A stretch of 64,000 nt of DNA from an uncultured Clostridia bacterium (GCA_947565865.1 CANOHT010000001.1:1-64000), one strand, 5' to 3'. Shown: positions 1 to 9,524, counted from the first letter of the stretch. Numbers and translations are program-made. The notes: generated from the sequence alone by a model not told the origin.

Positions 1-299
1 TGCGCCCGCTCACGCGATGCTGCTACTCTGTGCCGTGGGCTTATGCCTTCGGCTTGGCATTAGGCGCATGCATGGCAGGAGAACGGCGGCCTGGGCTGCG
101 CCCGCTCACGCAAGGTTGCTGCTCTGTGTCCCCGGGCCTGCTCTGTCCTTTGTGTATGCATAGAGAAGAGGCGGCGGCTCGCAGGATAAAGCGCTTTCCA
201 CCAGGTTTCTCACACGCCCGGGCGTTCGGCTTCCACAGGACGGCTGGACGGCCGGGCTTTTCGTTTCCTCATTCCCATAACAGAACAGGATGATGCTCA
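1..299. other. Gene-free stretch with a partial 96-bp tandem repeat
   Basis: No convincing gene lies upstream of the amylase. The first 15 bases recur almost exactly at position 97, and the similarity continues for about 35 bases, so the window appears to begin inside a tandem repeat of about 96 bp. Short reading frames here lack ribosome sites and family resemblance. The last 30 bases before position 300 contain only a weak purine-rich patch as a ribosome site for the next gene. Confidence 0.4.
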
Positions 300-2066
300 A
301 TGCTGCTGCATGATTCCCACGACCCCTTCTATCGTGTCCCTGGCGGTCCCGCCCCCACAGGCGCCACCATCACCATTCGTTTCCGCTGCGACGAGGCCGC
401 CAGCGTCGTTCTGCGCACCTGGATGCACGAGGAATTGGCCTACCCCATGGCCTTTGACGGCCACGATCTCTACGAGGCTGTCGTCACCCTGCCCAAGGAG
501 GCTGGGCTGTTCTGGTATGACTTTGTGATTTATCGAGAGGATGGCCGGACATTGCGCTACGGCAACGCCAAGGACAAGCTTGGCGGCATCGGCGCGCTGT
601 ACGGGGATGAGGAGCTCCATTCCTATCAGATCACCATCTACAAGCCCTCCTACAAAACCCCCGCCTTCATGCTCAGCGCCAATATCTACCAAATATTCCC
701 TGACCGTTTTTGGCGCGCCCCCACTCAGTCAGTGGACGACCGTACCGACCGGCATATCCATGCCTCCTGGGACGAGGATCTCCTCACCGACAGCGACCCC
801 CGAAGCGGGGATCACATGGCCCTGGACTTCTTCGGCGGCACCCTCACCGGCATTCAGGAAAAGCTTCCCTACCTTCACGATCTGGGCATCACCGTGCTTT
901 ACCTGAACCCCATCTTCCGCGCCCGCAGCAATCACCGCTACGATACCGGCGATTACATGGAAATCGACCCGCTTCTGGGCACCCGGGAGGAGTTCCGCTC
1001 CCTCTGCCAGGCGGCGGAAGCCCTGGGGATGCGCGTCATGCTGGACGGCGTTTTCTCCCACACCGGCGAGGACAGCCGCTACTTCAACCACTTCGGCCAC
1101 TATGACACCAAAGGAGCCTTCCAGGGGCCGGAATCACCCTACTACGACTGGTATACCTTCCAGCGCTTCCCCGACCAGTACAGCTGCTGGTGGGGCATTC
1201 CCTCCCTGCCCGAATGCCGCAAGAACAACCCGGAATATCAGAAGTTCATGTTCCGTGATCGGACAGGCGTCGTGCCCTACTGGATTCACCAAGGCAGCGG
1301 CGGATGGCGGCTGGACGTGGCGGACGAGTTGTCCATGGACTTCCTGCGCAAGCTGCGCACCGCCGTCAAAAAGGCTGACAAGGACGCCGTGGTGCTGGGC
1401 GAAGTCTGGGAGGACGCATCCAACAAGGTCGCCTACAACGAGGTACGCTGTTACTGTACCGGCGATACCCTTGACTCCGTCATGAACTATCCCCTGCGTC
1501 TGGCCATCCTGGACTTTGCGACAGGAGCGGCCCCCGCCGGCGCCCTGGCCCGCCTGGTCAAGCATCAGGCGGAAGTCTATCCGCCCCAATTCCGCTACGC
1601 GCTGATGAACCTCATCGGCAGCCACGACCGGGCCCGGGCGCTGAACGTTCTCGCCGGGCGTGAAGGCGTGGGCCTGAGCAAGGATGAGCAGCAGGCCCTT
1701 CGGCTGACGGCGGAGGAATACGCCCTGGCCGTCAGCCGCTACAAGACCTGCATCGACATCCTCTGCGCCCTGCCCGGCTGCCCCACCATCTATTACGGCG
1801 ACGAGGCCGGCCTCACTGGCTGTCCCGATCCCTTCTGCCGCCGCCCCTTCCCCTGGGGCCGAGAGGACAAGGAGCTGCAGGCCTATGTGGCGCGGAAGCT
1901 GACGGAGCGCCAGCACTCGCCGCTGCTGCGCTACGGCCTGTGCGACATCGATGCCCCCGACGCCGATACCCTGGTCATCACCCGTTTCATGGATCAGGTG
2001 GACGGCCTGGGCCGCAAGGCGTACCGGAAGGAGCGGCAGACCATCACCATCCGGCGAGGGCGGTAA
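300..2066 (+). CDS. GH13 alpha-amylase family glycosidase (neopullulanase/cyclomaltodextrinase-like)
   Basis: This 588-residue enzyme is predicted to hydrolyse alpha-glucans or maltodextrins. There is no signal peptide, so it should act in the cytoplasm on imported oligosaccharides. Residues about 1-115 form a beta-sandwich N-domain, followed by the (beta/alpha)8 barrel. The catalytic triad is visible: nucleophile Asp in GWRLDVADE (about residue 338), acid/base Glu in LGEVWED (about 368) and the transition-state Asp in GSHDRAR (about 442). Conserved region I reads DGVFSH, with Ser where Asn is usual. The C-terminal beta-domain looks short (about 45 residues). Exact substrate specificity cannot be read from the sequence. 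Confidence 0.9.
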   Translation: MLLHDSHDPFYRVPGGPAPTGATITIRFRCDEAASVVLRTWMHEELAYPMAFDGHDLYEAVVTLPKEAGLFWYDFVIYREDGRTLRYGNAKDKLGGIGALYGDEELHSYQITIYKPSYKTPAFMLSANIYQIFPDRFWRAPTQSVDDRTDRHIHASWDEDLLTDSDPRSGDHMALDFFGGTLTGIQEKLPYLHDLGITVLYLNPIFRARSNHRYDTGDYMEIDPLLGTREEFRSLCQAAEALGMRVMLDGVFSHTGEDSRYFNHFGHYDTKGAFQGPESPYYDWYTFQRFPDQYSCWWGIPSLPECRKNNPEYQKFMFRDRTGVVPYWIHQGSGGWRLDVADELSMDFLRKLRTAVKKADKDAVVLGEVWEDASNKVAYNEVRCYCTGDTLDSVMNYPLRLAILDFATGAAPAGALARLVKHQAEVYPPQFRYALMNLIGSHDRARALNVLAGREGVGLSKDEQQALRLTAEEYALAVSRYKTCIDILCALPGCPTIYYGDEAGLTGCPDPFCRRPFPWGREDKELQAYVARKLTERQHSPLLRYGLCDIDAPDADTLVITRFMDQVDGLGRKAYRKERQTITIRRGR

Positions 2067-2101
2067 CGGCGCGGCAGTATACGATCACGAAGGAGGCCGC
2101 T

Positions 2102-2515
2102 GTGCTTGACATCATCCCGGACAAAACACAAATGACCGAACTGGTCGGCTCATCTCTGTACGCGACATGGAATCAGCTATGTTCGCTCATTGACGAAAAA
2201 TATGATATGGAGCGTTTGTGGGATCGCGGCGGCAAAGCATGGATCTATGAATACAAATATCGCCGCGGCGGCAAAACGCTGTGCGCATTATACGCAAGAG
2301 AAAGCCGCATCGGGTTCATGGTCATCTTGGGTAAAGATGAACGCGCCCAATTTGAAAAGGACAGAGACAGCTACGCCACGGAAATCCAACGGATCTATGA
2401 CGAGGCTCGTACCTACCACGATGGGAAATGGATGATGTTCGAGCCAACCGACACTTCGCTGTTTGACGACTTTCTCAGACTGCTGGCGCTGAAAAGAAAG
2501 CCGAACAGAAAGTGA
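2102..2515 (+). CDS. DUF3788 family protein
   Basis: A 137-residue cytoplasmic protein resembling the DUF3788 family: KAWIYEYKYRRGGKTLCALY, then a VILGK segment, and YHDGKWMM near the C-terminus. I chose the GTG at 2102 because AAGGAGG lies just upstream; a longer in-frame reading from 1940 would run inside the amylase gene. Function is unknown. Members often sit beside AraC/GyrI-type regulators, as here (next gene at 2869). Codon use is less GC-rich than that of the amylase. Confidence 0.75.
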   Translation: MLDIIPDKTQMTELVGSSLYATWNQLCSLIDEKYDMERLWDRGGKAWIYEYKYRRGGKTLCALYARESRIGFMVILGKDERAQFEKDRDSYATEIQRIYDEARTYHDGKWMMFEPTDTSLFDDFLRLLALKRKPNRK

Positions 2516-2574
2516 AGCACGGCTTGTCCTTTCAGTGGAGCGTGGCACAGGACATTAATCTGCTTACTCATCAA

Positions 2575-2609
2575 AAGGGCGGGAAGGCCGGATAGCCTGT
2601 CTCGCCCTT
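2575..2609 (+). repeat. Hairpin repeat, copy 1
   Basis: A 9-bp stem (2575-2583 with 2601-2609, one G-A mismatch) encloses a loop reading AAGGCCGGATAGCCTGT. Stem and loop closely match the hairpin at 2742-2774. It may terminate the DUF3788 transcript, but no clear U-tract follows. Confidence 0.45.
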
Positions 2610-2741
2610 GGACTGTTGACAAAAGCATCGAGCGCAGCTGAGTTCATTGCCAGCTGCAAGACTGAAATCGTATCCGTCGGCTCTGCTGGCGGGGCGGGGA
2701 GTTTTTCGGCAAAGTAGCATCTGCCGCTTTACGACATACCG

Positions 2742-2774
2742 AGGGCAAGAAGGCTGGATAGTCCGTCTTGCCCT
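2742..2774 (+). repeat. Hairpin repeat, copy 2 (terminator-like)
   Basis: A perfect 9-bp stem (2742-2750 with 2766-2774) is followed by TGTTTT. The loop AGGCTGGATAGTCCG shares the GGATAG core with copy 1. It could be a rho-independent terminator or an extragenic palindromic repeat. Confidence 0.5.
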
Positions 2775-2868
2775 TGTTTTCTGGGCGGACTGCCGCTGAA
2801 CGGAGCCAAAATCGTCGAGAAAAAAGCCTCGCGATCCTGTAAAATGGCTGGTGTCGGGAGGTGAGAAA

Positions 2869-3738
2869 ATGCAGGAGCAGATTGACGCGGTGCAAAGGAT
2901 GCAGGATTACATCCATGAGCACCTATGCGAAAAAATCTCCTTGGCGGATGTCGCCAGAGCGTCCCTCTTTTCCCCATGGCACGCAAGACGGCTGTTCATC
3001 GCATATACGGGGCTTTCGCCGGCGGACTACATCCGTAAGCTCCGACTGCGCGAATCCGTGCTGCGGCTTCGGGACAGCGATACGAAAATCCTTGACGTCG
3101 CCCTTGATCTGGGCTTCGGCAGCGTTGACAGCTACCAAAGGGCCTTCAAGCGGGAATTTGGTCACAATCCCAAGGCATACGCCAGCAACCCTGTTCCGCT
3201 GCGGCTTTTCACCTTCTACGGCACAAAATCCAGATACGCGGAAAGGAAGGCATTAACCATGAGCGCGAGAACTGTCTTTGTCCAGGTGGTGGAAAAGCCC
3301 GCACGAAAGGCCATCATCATGCGGGGCGTCCAGGCGACGGAGTATTGGGCCTACTGCGAGGAGGTGGGCTGTGATGTCTGGGGCCTCCTGACCAGCATGA
3401 AGTCCCTTTGCGGGGAGCCTGTGTGCATGTGGCTGCCCAAGGCCTATATCAAGCCCGGCACCAGCGAGTATGTGCAGGGCGTCGAGGTTGAAAGGACGTT
3501 CGCGGGCGTTGTACCCGACGGCTTTGACGTCATCGACCTGCCCGCATCCAGGTATCTCATGTTCCAGGGCGAGCCCTTCAAGGAGGAAGACTATAATCAG
3601 GCCATCGACGAACTCCGGAAGGCGGAAAAGAAATATGATCCCACCGTCATCGGCTATCAGTGGGACGAGGGCAATCCGAAAATCCAGCTTGAACCCATCG
3701 GCACCAGAGGATACATCGAATTGCTGCCGGTAAAATGA
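2869..3738 (+). CDS. AraC-family regulator with GyrI-like effector-binding domain
   Basis: A 289-residue transcription factor. Residues about 1-105 are an N-terminal AraC/XylS double helix-turn-helix (IHEHLCEKISLADVARAS ... FGSVDSYQRAFKREFGHNPKAY), and residues about 130-289 form a GyrI-like/SoxS-Rob-type small-molecule-binding domain ending in IQLEPIGTRGYIELLPVK. This architecture is typical of multidrug- or stress-responsive activators. The ATG at 2869 has a strong GGAGGTGAG site; an in-frame GTG at 2851 lacks one. The target genes are unknown. Confidence 0.85.
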   Translation: MQEQIDAVQRMQDYIHEHLCEKISLADVARASLFSPWHARRLFIAYTGLSPADYIRKLRLRESVLRLRDSDTKILDVALDLGFGSVDSYQRAFKREFGHNPKAYASNPVPLRLFTFYGTKSRYAERKALTMSARTVFVQVVEKPARKAIIMRGVQATEYWAYCEEVGCDVWGLLTSMKSLCGEPVCMWLPKAYIKPGTSEYVQGVEVERTFAGVVPDGFDVIDLPASRYLMFQGEPFKEEDYNQAIDELRKAEKKYDPTVIGYQWDEGNPKIQLEPIGTRGYIELLPVK

Positions 3739-3931
3739 CCCCGTGGAGGCGCAGGGGAAACCGCTTTGCAAAGAAACGCGTACCCGCTCGGAGCGAGCCG
3801 CAAATCATTCGCCCATCTGTTCGTTCGCATGGAGGGCACTTCTTCTGACAAAGTACCAGAAGCCGTCCCAAAGGAGCTCGCCGCGCTTTCCGCAGCTGTC
3901 AATATTGCTTCATATCTTTTCAACAGGCTCA

Positions 3932-3969
3932 GACGGACAGCCCGCGAATTTCTTCGCGGGCTGTCCGTC
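3932..3969. terminator. Perfect 17-bp hairpin downstream of holA
   Basis: The arms 3932-3948 and 3953-3969 pair perfectly around a TTTC loop. It lies 40 bases beyond the holA stop codon and between convergent genes, so it probably ends the minus-strand operon, although a U-tract is missing on both strands. Confidence 0.55.
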
Positions 3970-4009
3970 TGTCCATGAAAGAACGCATTTGAATTTTGAC
4001 GCTTCCGCT

Positions 4010-5032
4010 TTACCCGGCCGCGCCCTGGCGCGCCCTTCGCAGGGCGAAAAGCCGCAGCATCACGGCCTCCAGGGCGCCCTCCTGGTTGGCTTTGCCGCTC
4101 TTGACCTGATATTCCATATCCAGGCACCAGTCCACGGCCTTGCGCACCTCGCCGCCGGTGTAGGCCGCCGCCTGCCGGATGCACCTTTCGGCGGCAAAGG
4201 GCGCTATGCCTAGCCCCTGCTTGATCTGCTGGGGCGTCCGCTTTTCAAACTGCATAATCTTCACATGCTGCAAAAGCCGGTACTGCCGCAGCAGCATGGC
4301 AAGGATGCCCAGGCGATCCGAGCCGGTGGTCAGCATATCCCGCAGCAGGCCAAAGGCGCGGCCCTCCTGGCCCGCCACCACCGCATCCACCATCTCGAAG
4401 ACAGTACATTCCACGCTTCGGGTGGCAACAGCGCGGACATCCGCCTCCGTAACGCTCTCCCGCTCGCCGCACAAAGCCGCAAGCTTCTCCATTTCCCCGC
4501 GCATCAGGGCCGTGTCGTTCCCCACCGTGAAGGCCAGCAGGGACGCAACCCGCGGCTCGCATTGCTTGCCCAGGGCGGCAAAGCCCTTGCAGATCCAGGC
4601 GTTGAGCTCCCCGTCGCCCATGGGGCTGAAGGAGACTGCCCCGCCGCTTTTCTGAATGGCCTTGTACAGCTTTTTCCGCGCGTCGGCCTTGCCCCGGCAC
4701 AGGAAGACAAGGATGCAGCTGTCCGGCAGGCGCGGCAGATACCCACACAGCCGCTCATCCGCATCCGCCCGTCCAGCCAAGGCCGGATGCTCCCGCACCA
4801 CCACCAGCCGCTTGTCCGCCAGGAAGGGCAGCGTTTCCGCCGCCGCAATGATGGCGTCGGTGGCCGGGTTTTCCAGGATGCTCTCGTTAAGCTCCTCCAG
4901 GCCGTCCGGCAGCAGCGCCTTGCGCAGACTCTGAAGGGCCGCTCCCTTCAAATTTTCCTCCACGCCCTCCAGCAGATAGGCCCCCCGGAGCGTTCCCGCT
5001 TTGACAGCGGCTAAAAATTCCTTGCGATCCAT
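4010..5032 (-). CDS. holA: DNA polymerase III delta subunit
   Basis: At 340 residues this is a normal-length clamp-loader delta subunit, which opens the beta sliding clamp during replication. Typical features are the N-terminal MDRKEFLAAVKAGTLRGAYLLEG, the AAA-like core with ATDAIIAAAETLPFLADKRLVVVRE, and the C-terminal collar helices (LLRQYRLLQHVKIM). It begins 9 bases after the comEC stop, and the ribosome site GAGGTGAG overlaps the end of comEC. Adjacent comEC-holA is a common arrangement in Bacillota. Confidence 0.93.
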   Translation of the reverse strand: MDRKEFLAAVKAGTLRGAYLLEGVEENLKGAALQSLRKALLPDGLEELNESILENPATDAIIAAAETLPFLADKRLVVVREHPALAGRADADERLCGYLPRLPDSCILVFLCRGKADARKKLYKAIQKSGGAVSFSPMGDGELNAWICKGFAALGKQCEPRVASLLAFTVGNDTALMRGEMEKLAALCGERESVTEADVRAVATRSVECTVFEMVDAVVAGQEGRAFGLLRDMLTTGSDRLGILAMLLRQYRLLQHVKIMQFEKRTPQQIKQGLGIAPFAAERCIRQAAAYTGGEVRKAVDWCLDMEYQVKSGKANQEGALEAVMLRLFALRRARQGAAG

Positions 5033-5041
5033 CCTCGTTGC

Positions 5042-7300
5042 TCACCTCGTTGTTGTAACGGTATAGCCGCCGTCCTTGATGCGGATCGTTACCGCGCCCT
5101 GATGGGCCGTATCATAAATGGGCAGACCCTCCGCGCGTTCCGAAAGGCGCTGTGCCCTGCCCTCATCCCCGGTGGAAAGCACCAGCGCTTCCGCGTCCAC
5201 GGCTTTCAGGAACTCATCGGATGTACTGGCAGAGGAACCATGATGGGCCACCTTCAGCACATTGGCGGGGACGGCCGCGTAGTGCTCGTACAGCCCGTCC
5301 AGGTCGCCTGTCAGCAGCATCACAATGCCCCGCGCCTCCAGCCGAAGGGCCAGGGAAGACAGATTCGCGTCCCGGTTAGGCCGCGTGTATCCCCGCTCAG
5401 GCCACAGCACCGTGATCTCCCCGGAGGGCAAGTCAATCACGTCTCCCCGGCCCAGGGTGATGACGCTCGTTCCGCTGTCCGCCAGGGCTGTTACCCTTTC
5501 CGCCATCGCCGGATCGATCAGCGCGTTCGTCGCGCCGTCGGCCAGATAGCAGGTTTTCACAGGGATACGCTCATCCAGCAGCGCCTGGATACCGCCCGCG
5601 TGATCGCTGTGGAGGTGCGTCAGAATCAGCGCATCCACAGACAGCCGCCGCTGATGCAAATACTGCGCCAAGGCCCGGCCGTCCTCCCCGGTGTCGATTA
5701 CCACCACCCGATCTTCATCCAGCAGCACCGCAGCGTCCGCGCTGCCCACGCTCAGCTGCGTATAGGTGGTGGTATGGTTCGGCCAGGGAAACAGCGATAC
5801 GGCCATCAGCGCGACGCCGACCACCCCCGCCGTCAGCTGCTTTCGGCCGCGCAGGGGCGAAAAAATCATCAGCGCGCCCATGAGCATGAGCCAGCCCAGC
5901 GCCGTCAGCACTCCGGCCTGCTTTGTCCACAGCACGGCAACATCCATTTCCGCCATCCAGCGGACGCCGCCCAGCAGCCACGCCGTCACCCGGGCGGCCA
6001 GCCACCCCAGCACCGTGGACAGCCCCGGAAGCGCCATCACGGCCAGCGTCAGCCAGTACAGGGCCATCACGGCGCTGACCAGCGCGAAGACCGCCACGTT
6101 CAGGGCCAGTCCCAGCAGCGGCAGCTCGCCAAACCAATACAGCTGCGGCAGCAGCAGCCCGATCTGCGCGCCCAGACTGGTGCACACCGCCGCCCATATC
6201 CCCTTGGCCGCGCCGGTCAGGCCAGGGAGCATCCGGGTCAGCCTTGGCGTAACAAGCATCAGCCCAAGCACAGCCCCGTAGGTCAGCTGGAAGCTGGCCC
6301 CTGTGAGCTGGCATGGGGCAAGCAGAAGCATGACAATCCATGCCGCCGACAGCAGGTGCACCCCGCTGCGCTGCCGCAGACGCACCGCTCCGAGCTCCCG
6401 CAAGAGAAGCAGCGCGGCCGCCCGCAGCACCGGCGGATGAAGGCCCGTCAGCAGCGCATACGCCGACATCAGAACAGCCATCACCGCCAGACGAAGCCGT
6501 CGGGATAAACGAAGTCCCGCCATCACCCAGGCTACCATAGCCGCCAAAACGCCCACATGGAAGCCGCTGATGGACAGCACATGGGCAATGCCCAGGCGCG
6601 AAAAGGCCTCCCTGTCCTCTGCGGGCACCAGGGAGCGCACACCCAGAAGCATCGCGGAGGCATAGCCGCCCGCTTCCTCCCCCATGACCGACACCAATCC
6701 CTCGGACAGCCGATGCCGGTACGCTGCGGCCAGCCCGTCCGCCGTCAGTGGCGCGTCATCCACCATCAGCCCTTCCCAACCGTACAGACCGATGGTGATC
6801 CCTTGCTGAAGCAGGTATTCCCTAAAATCGTAGCCCCCAGGATTATCCGCGCCGGAGGGATGGTACAGCCGCGCCGTCAGCGTCACCTGCCTGCCCGGTT
6901 TCAGCCCCTCCGGCAGGCTTTCGCCCTCCCGAAGGTAAAAGCTCCAGTAGGCGTCATCCGCCGCCTGGCCATTCAGCGTCACATGATGCAGGACGGTCTT
7001 GACCTGCCCGTTGGCTTCCTGGCGAAGCTCCTGTGCCACCGTGCCCGTGACGGCATAATCACCCTCCACGGGCAGCGCCGGGTGGTAGGCTGTCTGCCCC
7101 AGGGCAAAGCCCAGCGCGGCCATCGCCGCCACCGCCGCCGCGACCCGGCCTTGTCCATCCAGCAATACCGCGGCCACCAAGGCAAACGCCAACGCCGTCA
7201 GCCCCGGCCAAAGCCATATAGACTGACGGCCCAGAAGAATCCCCAGCGCCAGGGCAACCGCCGCCATGGGCAGAAACCAGGCCCAGCGCCGCTCCGTCAT
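5042..7300 (-). CDS. comEC: DNA uptake channel protein ComEC/Rec2
   Basis: A 752-residue polytopic membrane protein predicted to move single-stranded DNA across the membrane during competence. It has N-terminal membrane helices, a DUF4131/OB-like extracytoplasmic segment, the Competence domain with many helices (LGIAHVLSISGFHVG at about residues 236-250), and a C-terminal metallo-beta-lactamase-like domain with LTHLHSDHAGG and TGDLDG. Its ATG overlaps the stop of the upstream hydrolase gene by 4 bases (ATGA). No other competence gene is in the window, so natural transformability cannot be judged. Confidence 0.93.
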   Translation of the reverse strand: MTERRWAWFLPMAAVALALGILLGRQSIWLWPGLTALAFALVAAVLLDGQGRVAAAVAAMAALGFALGQTAYHPALPVEGDYAVTGTVAQELRQEANGQVKTVLHHVTLNGQAADDAYWSFYLREGESLPEGLKPGRQVTLTARLYHPSGADNPGGYDFREYLLQQGITIGLYGWEGLMVDDAPLTADGLAAAYRHRLSEGLVSVMGEEAGGYASAMLLGVRSLVPAEDREAFSRLGIAHVLSISGFHVGVLAAMVAWVMAGLRLSRRLRLAVMAVLMSAYALLTGLHPPVLRAAALLLLRELGAVRLRQRSGVHLLSAAWIVMLLLAPCQLTGASFQLTYGAVLGLMLVTPRLTRMLPGLTGAAKGIWAAVCTSLGAQIGLLLPQLYWFGELPLLGLALNVAVFALVSAVMALYWLTLAVMALPGLSTVLGWLAARVTAWLLGGVRWMAEMDVAVLWTKQAGVLTALGWLMLMGALMIFSPLRGRKQLTAGVVGVALMAVSLFPWPNHTTTYTQLSVGSADAAVLLDEDRVVVIDTGEDGRALAQYLHQRRLSVDALILTHLHSDHAGGIQALLDERIPVKTCYLADGATNALIDPAMAERVTALADSGTSVITLGRGDVIDLPSGEITVLWPERGYTRPNRDANLSSLALRLEARGIVMLLTGDLDGLYEHYAAVPANVLKVAHHGSSASTSDEFLKAVDAEALVLSTGDEGRAQRLSERAEGLPIYDTAHQGAVTIRIKDGGYTVTTTR

Positions 7301-8013
7301 ACTTCATAGACCTGCCAGCGCTTGGCCAGCACAGCGTCAGGGCGAATGGCCCGGGCCTCCGCCAGCAGCGCAGCCGGATCAATGGCAGGGTTCAGATGGG
7401 TGATGACTACCTGCCGGGCCCCCGCATCCCGGGCCAGTTCCGCTGCCTGAGCGGCGGACAGGTGCGGCTTGCCTTCCGCCCACAGCGCCATGGGAAACAG
7501 GCCGTCCGCCAGCAGCAGCCCCGCGCCCTGCGCAAAGGCCGTCAGATGGGGCACGGTGTTGGTATCTCCGGTGTAGCACAAAACGGCTTCTCCCTCCGTC
7601 AGGCGGAGCATGACTGCGGGCACAGGATGGCGTGCGGCATAAACCGTCATTGTCACCCCATCCAGCTCAAGCCGATCTCCCGGCACGATGTCCCGCAGCT
7701 CCGCCGCAGGGCTGGCCAGCACCGCCTGACGGATGGGAGACCCCGCGTCCACAGGAGCATAGATGGTCAGCCTGCGGCCCAGCGCCTCCAAACGGTACAG
7801 AAGGGGCAGCACATCGCAGGCATGGTCATAGTGCCAGTGGGACAGCACCAGCGCCGTCAGTTCCTCCGGCGCGGTTCGCCCCGTCAGCGCCGCCAGCACC
7901 CCGCTGCCCATATCCAGCTGGATGAAGGTTTCCCCCGCTTGCACCAGATACCCGGATGTTGCGCCCTCCGGCGCGGGAAAAGGGCCGTTCATACCCAGTA
8001 CGGTCAACCGCAT
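7297..8013 (-). CDS. Metallo-beta-lactamase-fold hydrolase (RNase Z/phosphodiesterase-like)
   Basis: A 238-residue cytoplasmic MBL-fold protein. Zinc-binding motifs are SHWHYDHACD (HxHxDH), a further His in RHPVP, TGDTN (Asp ligand), and a late His in ITHLNP. The set resembles ElaC/RNase Z-like or cyclic phosphodiesterase-type members, but the substrate is not determined. I chose the ATG at 8013, preceded by GGGGGAGG; an upstream in-frame extension to 8121 has no family similarity. It is co-transcribed with comEC (4-base overlap). Confidence 0.8.
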   Translation of the reverse strand: MRLTVLGMNGPFPAPEGATSGYLVQAGETFIQLDMGSGVLAALTGRTAPEELTALVLSHWHYDHACDVLPLLYRLEALGRRLTIYAPVDAGSPIRQAVLASPAAELRDIVPGDRLELDGVTMTVYAARHPVPAVMLRLTEGEAVLCYTGDTNTVPHLTAFAQGAGLLLADGLFPMALWAEGKPHLSAAQAAELARDAGARQVVITHLNPAIDPAALLAEARAIRPDAVLAKRWQVYEV

Positions 8014-8122
8014 CTTGCATCCTCCCCCGCATATCACTGCTATCATGATACCGATTTTCCGCCCGGTTGTCAATTCGCGCATTGCAAAAGCCGGGAAATC
8101 ATAGGATTCCCCGGCCTTCATG

Positions 8123-9055
8123 TCATTCCCTTGGCGGCGTGTAGGGCAGTTCGCGATCCGCGCCGATCTCCCGCAAATAGTCGATCACCCAAATCTTCCC
8201 GTCCGTCCGCATCCTTGTTAAACCCCGGAAGCCCTGCAGATACGCGATGCCCTTCTTCTCGCAGAAGGCCACGGCCTGACGGGCGGAGTCCACCGCGCCG
8301 TTGATGAAGCACAGCTGAGGCGAGGCTGCCTCCAGGAATTCGTTAATCAGCGGCGCCTGACCATGGTGAGGATATTTCAGCATGTCTGCGTTCAAGCCGC
8401 ACTCCGGCGGATACGTCGCAAAGTACCGCTGCGCCTGATGCTCATTATCCCCCATGAACAGGAAACGGCGGTCGCCATACTGAACCATCAGCATGGCGGA
8501 CTGATCGTTCACGCCCCATTTGGGCTGCCTGCGCTGGATGACCGTCATGGTCACCTCGTCATGCTCGCCCAGGGTCAGCACATCGCCATGCTCCACCTGA
8601 CGGTTGAGAATGCCGTTTTCCTCCGTGAAGCGCAGCATCCCCTTAATGCGCGGATAGCCCTCCGGCGGGAAGGTCAGGATCATTTCACGCAAGGGCGCAA
8701 ATGCATGGATCAGCTTGAAGCCGTCGATGTGGTCGTCATGGGGATGGCTGTTGTAAGCCACGTCAATATGATCCACGCCGATGGTGTTCAGCGCGGTCTG
8801 AACCCGACCAACCATCACGGGATTCCTGGTCGAGCCGTCGATCATCATGGTTTCCTCACCGAAGCGCAGAACCGCACAGTCCGATGAATACACCCGTGGA
8901 AAGACGATCTCCAGCAGCGCCGCGCCCTCCTCGAAGGCATAGTCAGCCTCCGGGTTTTCCACCAGGTTGATTATGATGGGTTCCTCCGCCCAGGCCGCGC
9001 AGGGCAGAAGCAAGCCTACCAGCACCATGAACCATGCGATCAGTCGCTTCATCAT
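8123..9055 (-). CDS. Secreted metallo-beta-lactamase-fold protein (ComEC C-terminal-like)
   Basis: A 310-residue protein with a signal peptide (MMKRLIAWFMVLVGLLLPCAAWA, probable cleavage before EEP), so it acts outside the cytoplasm. The MBL core has SHPHDDHIDG (HxHxDH), a late FMGDNEHQ and KYPHHG, like the standalone ComEC-type hydrolase domain. Such proteins may be extracellular nucleases or phosphodiesterases, but the substrate is unknown. It lies 109 bp upstream of the MBL-comEC-holA operon on the same strand. Confidence 0.75.
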   Translation of the reverse strand: MMKRLIAWFMVLVGLLLPCAAWAEEPIIINLVENPEADYAFEEGAALLEIVFPRVYSSDCAVLRFGEETMMIDGSTRNPVMVGRVQTALNTIGVDHIDVAYNSHPHDDHIDGFKLIHAFAPLREMILTFPPEGYPRIKGMLRFTEENGILNRQVEHGDVLTLGEHDEVTMTVIQRRQPKWGVNDQSAMLMVQYGDRRFLFMGDNEHQAQRYFATYPPECGLNADMLKYPHHGQAPLINEFLEAASPQLCFINGAVDSARQAVAFCEKKGIAYLQGFRGLTRMRTDGKIWVIDYLREIGADRELPYTPPRE

Positions 9056-9524
9056 CAGCGATTCCCCTTTGGTGTCAAAACATGTATCTTATTGTATAGG
9101 AAGCGCGGCCGCTTGTCAAGAACGGGCAGAAAACGTTCCTCCGTCTGTCAGCAAAGTTCAAGCAGCGAGTGCAAGCTTACCGTCGGCAGACGGTAAATCA
9201 GTCATCGACGCGCCCTTCGGGTCGCTATGCAGGGTGAAGACCCTTTACAGCGATCATCGGGCCTTTCAGTGAAAACTTTCTTGAGGGAGGCCGCAAGAGC
9301 GACCGCGCCGGATGACAAGGCCTGGCAGGCGATCACCCCTGTGGAGGCCGGCATCAAACGGCCGAACGGCCCTGTCTTTTGGCCGATGAGGGGGGCAGCA
9401 GCACAAAAAAAGCAACGTTTGGCCGCTTGCTATGACACGGCAAGGGCCGTCAGCCCATGCTGACGGCCCGAATTGATCAACCATCTATATCCGCACGCGC
9501 ATTTCCGGCGCGGCGCTTCCTCCA
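9056..9524. other. 469-bp stretch without a supported gene
   Basis: I see no gene here. Besides the hairpin at 9444-9469 there is a small palindrome around 9176-9194 (TACCGTCGGCAGACGGTA) whose core recurs near 22255 and 54645. Short reading frames on both strands lack ribosome sites. Confidence 0.5.
9444..9469 (-). terminator. Hairpin downstream of hpf
   Basis: An 11-bp perfect stem (9444-9454 with 9459-9469) with a 4-base loop lies 55 bases beyond the hpf stop codon. It probably ends that transcript, though no long U-tract follows. Confidence 0.55.

Larger units (their letters stand above)
2516..2868. other. Gene-free stretch with two related hairpins
   Basis: No gene is supported. The stretch holds two hairpins of similar sequence (2575-2609 and 2742-2774), listed separately, and the ribosome site GGAGGTGAG for the AraC-type regulator. 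Confidence 0.6.
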
